Positions 19,472 to 21,232 of a stretch of DNA of 21,232 nucleotides are shown here, piece after piece. Source of the DNA: Candidatus Amesbacteria bacterium RBG_19FT_COMBO_48_16 (GTDB lineage Bacteria > Patescibacteriota > Microgenomatia > CAZETR01 > Amesbacteraceae). The first letter of the stretch is position 1. Every line of letters begins with the position of its first letter. The stretch lies in assembly GCA_001775555.1 (NCBI GenBank), contig MEXE01000008.1:1-21232 (forward strand), read 5' to 3'. Both the position numbers and the translations under genes were made by a program. Under the pieces are notes generated by a model. It searched no databases. It saw only the letters and a program-made list of their open reading frames with translations, and was not told where the DNA came from.

Positions 19472-19513
19472 GGGAATGTTACCAAACGAGAGTGTGCTTT
19501 AAAATAATAAGGT

Positions 19514-19518
19514 AGGAG
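19514..19518 (+). promoter_or_regulatory. Shine-Dalgarno of the 19527 gene
   Basis: AGGAG, 8 nt before ATG 19527, with a TAAAAT box at 19500-19505. This is one of the few genes here with a normal leader and ribosome-binding site. Confidence 0.6.
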
Positions 19519-19526
19519 TTGTAAGC

Positions 19527-20651
19527 ATGGGGAAAGCGACGATAGCAATCTGGTTTATGGTGGGAATGTATTTCGGATATTTCGGGGTGGTAACTAAACC
19601 ATGGGAGGGGGACAGTCTGGCGTATCATATTCCGATTGCCCGGATAATTTCCGAGGGGAGATGGGGGGACAGGGCGGCGCTGAGTTCGCCGCTTTATTAT
19701 TATCCGGGGGGAACAGAGGCAATGCTGGCGGTGATGATGAGATTGGGTCTGCCGCTGAACTTGTTTAATGTGGCAGGGTGGGTGGCGTTGGTAATTCTGT
19801 CGCGAGAGATGGGAAAGAAGTTGGGAATGGAAAGGGGGTTGGCAACTATATTCGGGATAAGTGTCGGGATGTGGCCGTCGGTAATAAGACTTATCATGAC
19901 GCAGACGGTAGACATTTGGCTGGCGGTATTTTGGGTATGGGTTTGGTTACTGCTTTGCAGTCCCGGGAGAAATTGGAAGTATTGGGGACAGTTGGGGGTG
20001 GCGACGGGAATGCTGATTGGCAGCAAGTATTCGGGAATATTGTTTGCGGTGATAATGTTTGGATTTTACGGCAGGGGGCTGGTGCGAAATTTGAGTTGGC
20101 GGGCGGTAGTGGCGGGAGCGGTGGGGGTGGGGATGTTTGGCTTGTTTTGGTATATCCGAAATTGGGCATTGACGGGTGACCCGGTGTATCCGGCAACTTT
20201 TTGGTTTTGGGTAGGCGATGTGCAATTTAAGGTAAATAATTGGGCATTTTGGAAAACGCTGGTATATGTCCCGGGGGGATGGGGAAAAATGGCTGAGGCG
20301 GCAGTGTCAGAGTATCTGGTATGGCTGCCGCTGGGAATGGGTGCAGCGCTTTTGAGACGAAATAGAATTGCGATTCTGGGGTTGGTGAATTTGGCGGCGT
20401 GTCTAATATTACCGTCGTGGCCGGAGAATATGATTTCTGATTTGCGATATATTTATCCGGTGATGATTCCTCTGACAGCCGGGGTGTTTTTGTGGGCCAA
20501 AGAAAAAGGGAGAGAAGAAGTGATAGGGGCGGTGGCTCTGGCGAGTATAGCGGCAGTATTGACGCAGTTGGATTATCACCCTAAATTACTGGTGTTAATT
20601 ATTGTTATAGTCGGGTTGTGGGCAGCATTGGAAGTCAAAAGAACAAAATAG
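19527..20651 (+). CDS. Multi-pass GT-C-type membrane protein
   Basis: A 374-residue protein with about nine hydrophobic helices. The first external loop reads WEGDSLAYHIPIARIISEGR, with GDSLAYHIP a well-known acidic motif of dolichol/undecaprenyl-phosphate-sugar-using membrane transferases. It continues SSPLYYYPGGTEAM. A second loop has FWYIRNWALTGDPVYPATFW, also typical of the group (N/R..N....GNP.YP). No large C-terminal soluble domain is present, so it is shorter than the two upstream GT-C proteins. The likely role is transfer of a lipid-linked sugar to a surface polymer or protein on the outer face of the membrane. It has a clear Shine-Dalgarno. The 3' end overlaps the next gene by 34 nt, and a 7-nt repeat array spans the junction. 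Confidence 0.78.
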   Translation: MGKATIAIWFMVGMYFGYFGVVTKPWEGDSLAYHIPIARIISEGRWGDRAALSSPLYYYPGGTEAMLAVMMRLGLPLNLFNVAGWVALVILSREMGKKLGMERGLATIFGISVGMWPSVIRLIMTQTVDIWLAVFWVWVWLLLCSPGRNWKYWGQLGVATGMLIGSKYSGILFAVIMFGFYGRGLVRNLSWRAVVAGAVGVGMFGLFWYIRNWALTGDPVYPATFWFWVGDVQFKVNNWAFWKTLVYVPGGWGKMAEAAVSEYLVWLPLGMGAALLRRNRIAILGLVNLAACLILPSWPENMISDLRYIYPVMIPLTAGVFLWAKEKGREEVIGAVALASIAAVLTQLDYHPKLLVLIIVIVGLWAALEVKRTK

Positions 20652-21232
20652 AAGTTAAAAGTTGGCGGGGGGAAGCGGCGGCGATTTTACTGGTTGTAGT
20701 GGTGGCTATTTGGAGTGTGTGGCCGGTGGTGTTGCGGCCCGGGAGGGTGGCGGATTTTGGTAAGGACGGTGAGTTGATTATTTGGATAGTGAACCAGTCG
20801 ATACAGAAATTACACTTCGGGAATACTTGGGGTAGGGAGGGAAGTTTTTTTGACGGGAACATATTTTATCCGTATAAAAATGTATTGGCCTATTCAGACA
20901 TGTTTATTGTTTCCGCGTTTTGGGGAATGGTGCCGGTTTGGCTGACCGGAGATCCGGCGGCAGTGTCGGGGGCGATCATGACATTGGGGCAGGTGCTGAC
21001 TATGTTAATTGTGTACTTGTGGTGGCGGCAAATGACTGGGAAAAAGTGGGCAGCAATGGTGGGGGTAATTGCGTTAGGGCTGTCACAAATCAGGTGGCAT
21101 TATCAGGTGCATTTGCAAATGTGGAGTATGCAGTATTGGCTGGTAGCCAGCTGGCTGGTGATTAGTTGGCTGGAGGAAAGTAAGAGAAAGAAAACCTGGA
21201 AACTTTATTTAGGGGCGGGGATATTGGGGATG
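20618..21232 (+). CDS. GT-C-like membrane protein, cut by right window edge
   Basis: An open frame of 205 codons that runs past the window end. The best start is GTG 20618 (MGSIGSQKNKIEVKSWRGE), overlapping the upstream gene by 34 nt; no ATG precedes the first helix (AAILLVVVVAIWSVWPVVL). The external loop then has FGKDGELIIWIVNQSIQKL and DGNIFYPYKNVLAYSDMFI. The D.E...W........G..FYPy.nvlaySd pattern is shared by large membrane proteins of the GT-C superfamily in many bacteria. Further helices include VSGAIMTLGQVLTMLIVYLW and MVGVIALGLSQI. The N-terminal residues QKNKIEVK are encoded by the repeat array at the junction. Function is presumably surface glycosylation, as for the neighbours. Confidence 0.75.
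   Translation, partial: MGSIGSQKNKIEVKSWRGEAAAILLVVVVAIWSVWPVVLRPGRVADFGKDGELIIWIVNQSIQKLHFGNTWGREGSFFDGNIFYPYKNVLAYSDMFIVSAFWGMVPVWLTGDPAAVSGAIMTLGQVLTMLIVYLWWRQMTGKKWAAMVGVIALGLSQIRWHYQVHLQMWSMQYWLVASWLVISWLEESKRKKTWKLYLGAGILGM
20631..20665 (+). repeat. Heptanucleotide array at a gene junction (5 units)
   Basis: GAAGTCA, AAAGAAC, AAAATAG, AAGTTAA, AAGTTGG: a degenerate 7-nt period that contains the stop codon of the 19527 gene and the first codons of the next. Weaker than the other arrays. Confidence 0.5.

Overview
The window looks like a piece of a Candidate Phyla Radiation (Patescibacteria) genome, most likely Microgenomates-like. This is an inference from the gene families: tandem two-helix type IV secretion pilins, small membrane PH-domain proteins, a coiled-coil SpoIID protein, several GT-C membrane proteins and very tight packing. 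TGA is used as an ordinary stop (for example smpB's neighbour at 9704-9706 and comF at 12335-12337), so the UGA=Gly code of Gracilibacteria/Absconditabacteria does not apply. The + strand is strongly G-rich over C in almost every gene whatever its direction, which suggests it is one replication strand throughout. The IS30 element and two minus-strand genes (10310-10888, 12863-13312) lack this skew and look like later arrivals.

Layout. (1) 1-3267, minus: one apparent operon from a TTGACA-N17-TATCAT promoter. It begins with a winged-helix protein and a nucleotidyltransferase (an AbiE-like pair), followed by six tandem VirB2-like pilin paralogues; the last runs off the left edge. (2) 3337-5686, plus: a secreted SpoIID/LytB protein with a coiled-coil N-terminus, and a small coiled-coil protein. 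(3) 5720-6753: an IS30-family insertion sequence. (4) 6784-10140, plus: a PH-domain membrane protein, a small two-helix protein, a PPM-like/TM/beta-propeller protein and smpB. (5) 10310-11314, minus: an unknown soluble protein and tmRNA, so smpB and its RNA partner lie less than 1 kb apart. (6) 11357-11587: a structured segment without a convincing gene. (7) 11600-13409: comF converging on a minus unit made of tRNA-Ser(TGA), a small secreted protein and a uracil-DNA-glycosylase-like enzyme. (8) 13635-17885, plus: tRNA-Ser(GCT), a membrane protein, an HTH/LAGLIDADG-like protein whose reading frame runs into tRNA-Arg(GCG), tRNA-Ser(CGA), tRNA-Arg(CCG), an S4-less TlyA-like methyltransferase, a Nudix-like protein, a GT-C protein and tRNA-Ser(GGA). 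(9) 17892-21232: three more GT-C-type membrane proteins, one minus and two plus, the last cut by the right edge.

Two sequence-level patterns stand out. First, eight short arrays with a strict 7-nucleotide period, each with its own unit, lie inside or at the ends of genes, including smpB and comF, always keeping the frame. Second, six genes start exactly six nucleotides after a TATAAT/TATATT box, which predicts leaderless mRNAs and moves several start codons inward from the longest ORF (SpoIID to GTG 3337, the unknown protein to ATG 10888, TlyA to ATG 15265). Everything here was read by eye; family assignments rest on visible motifs, not on searches.
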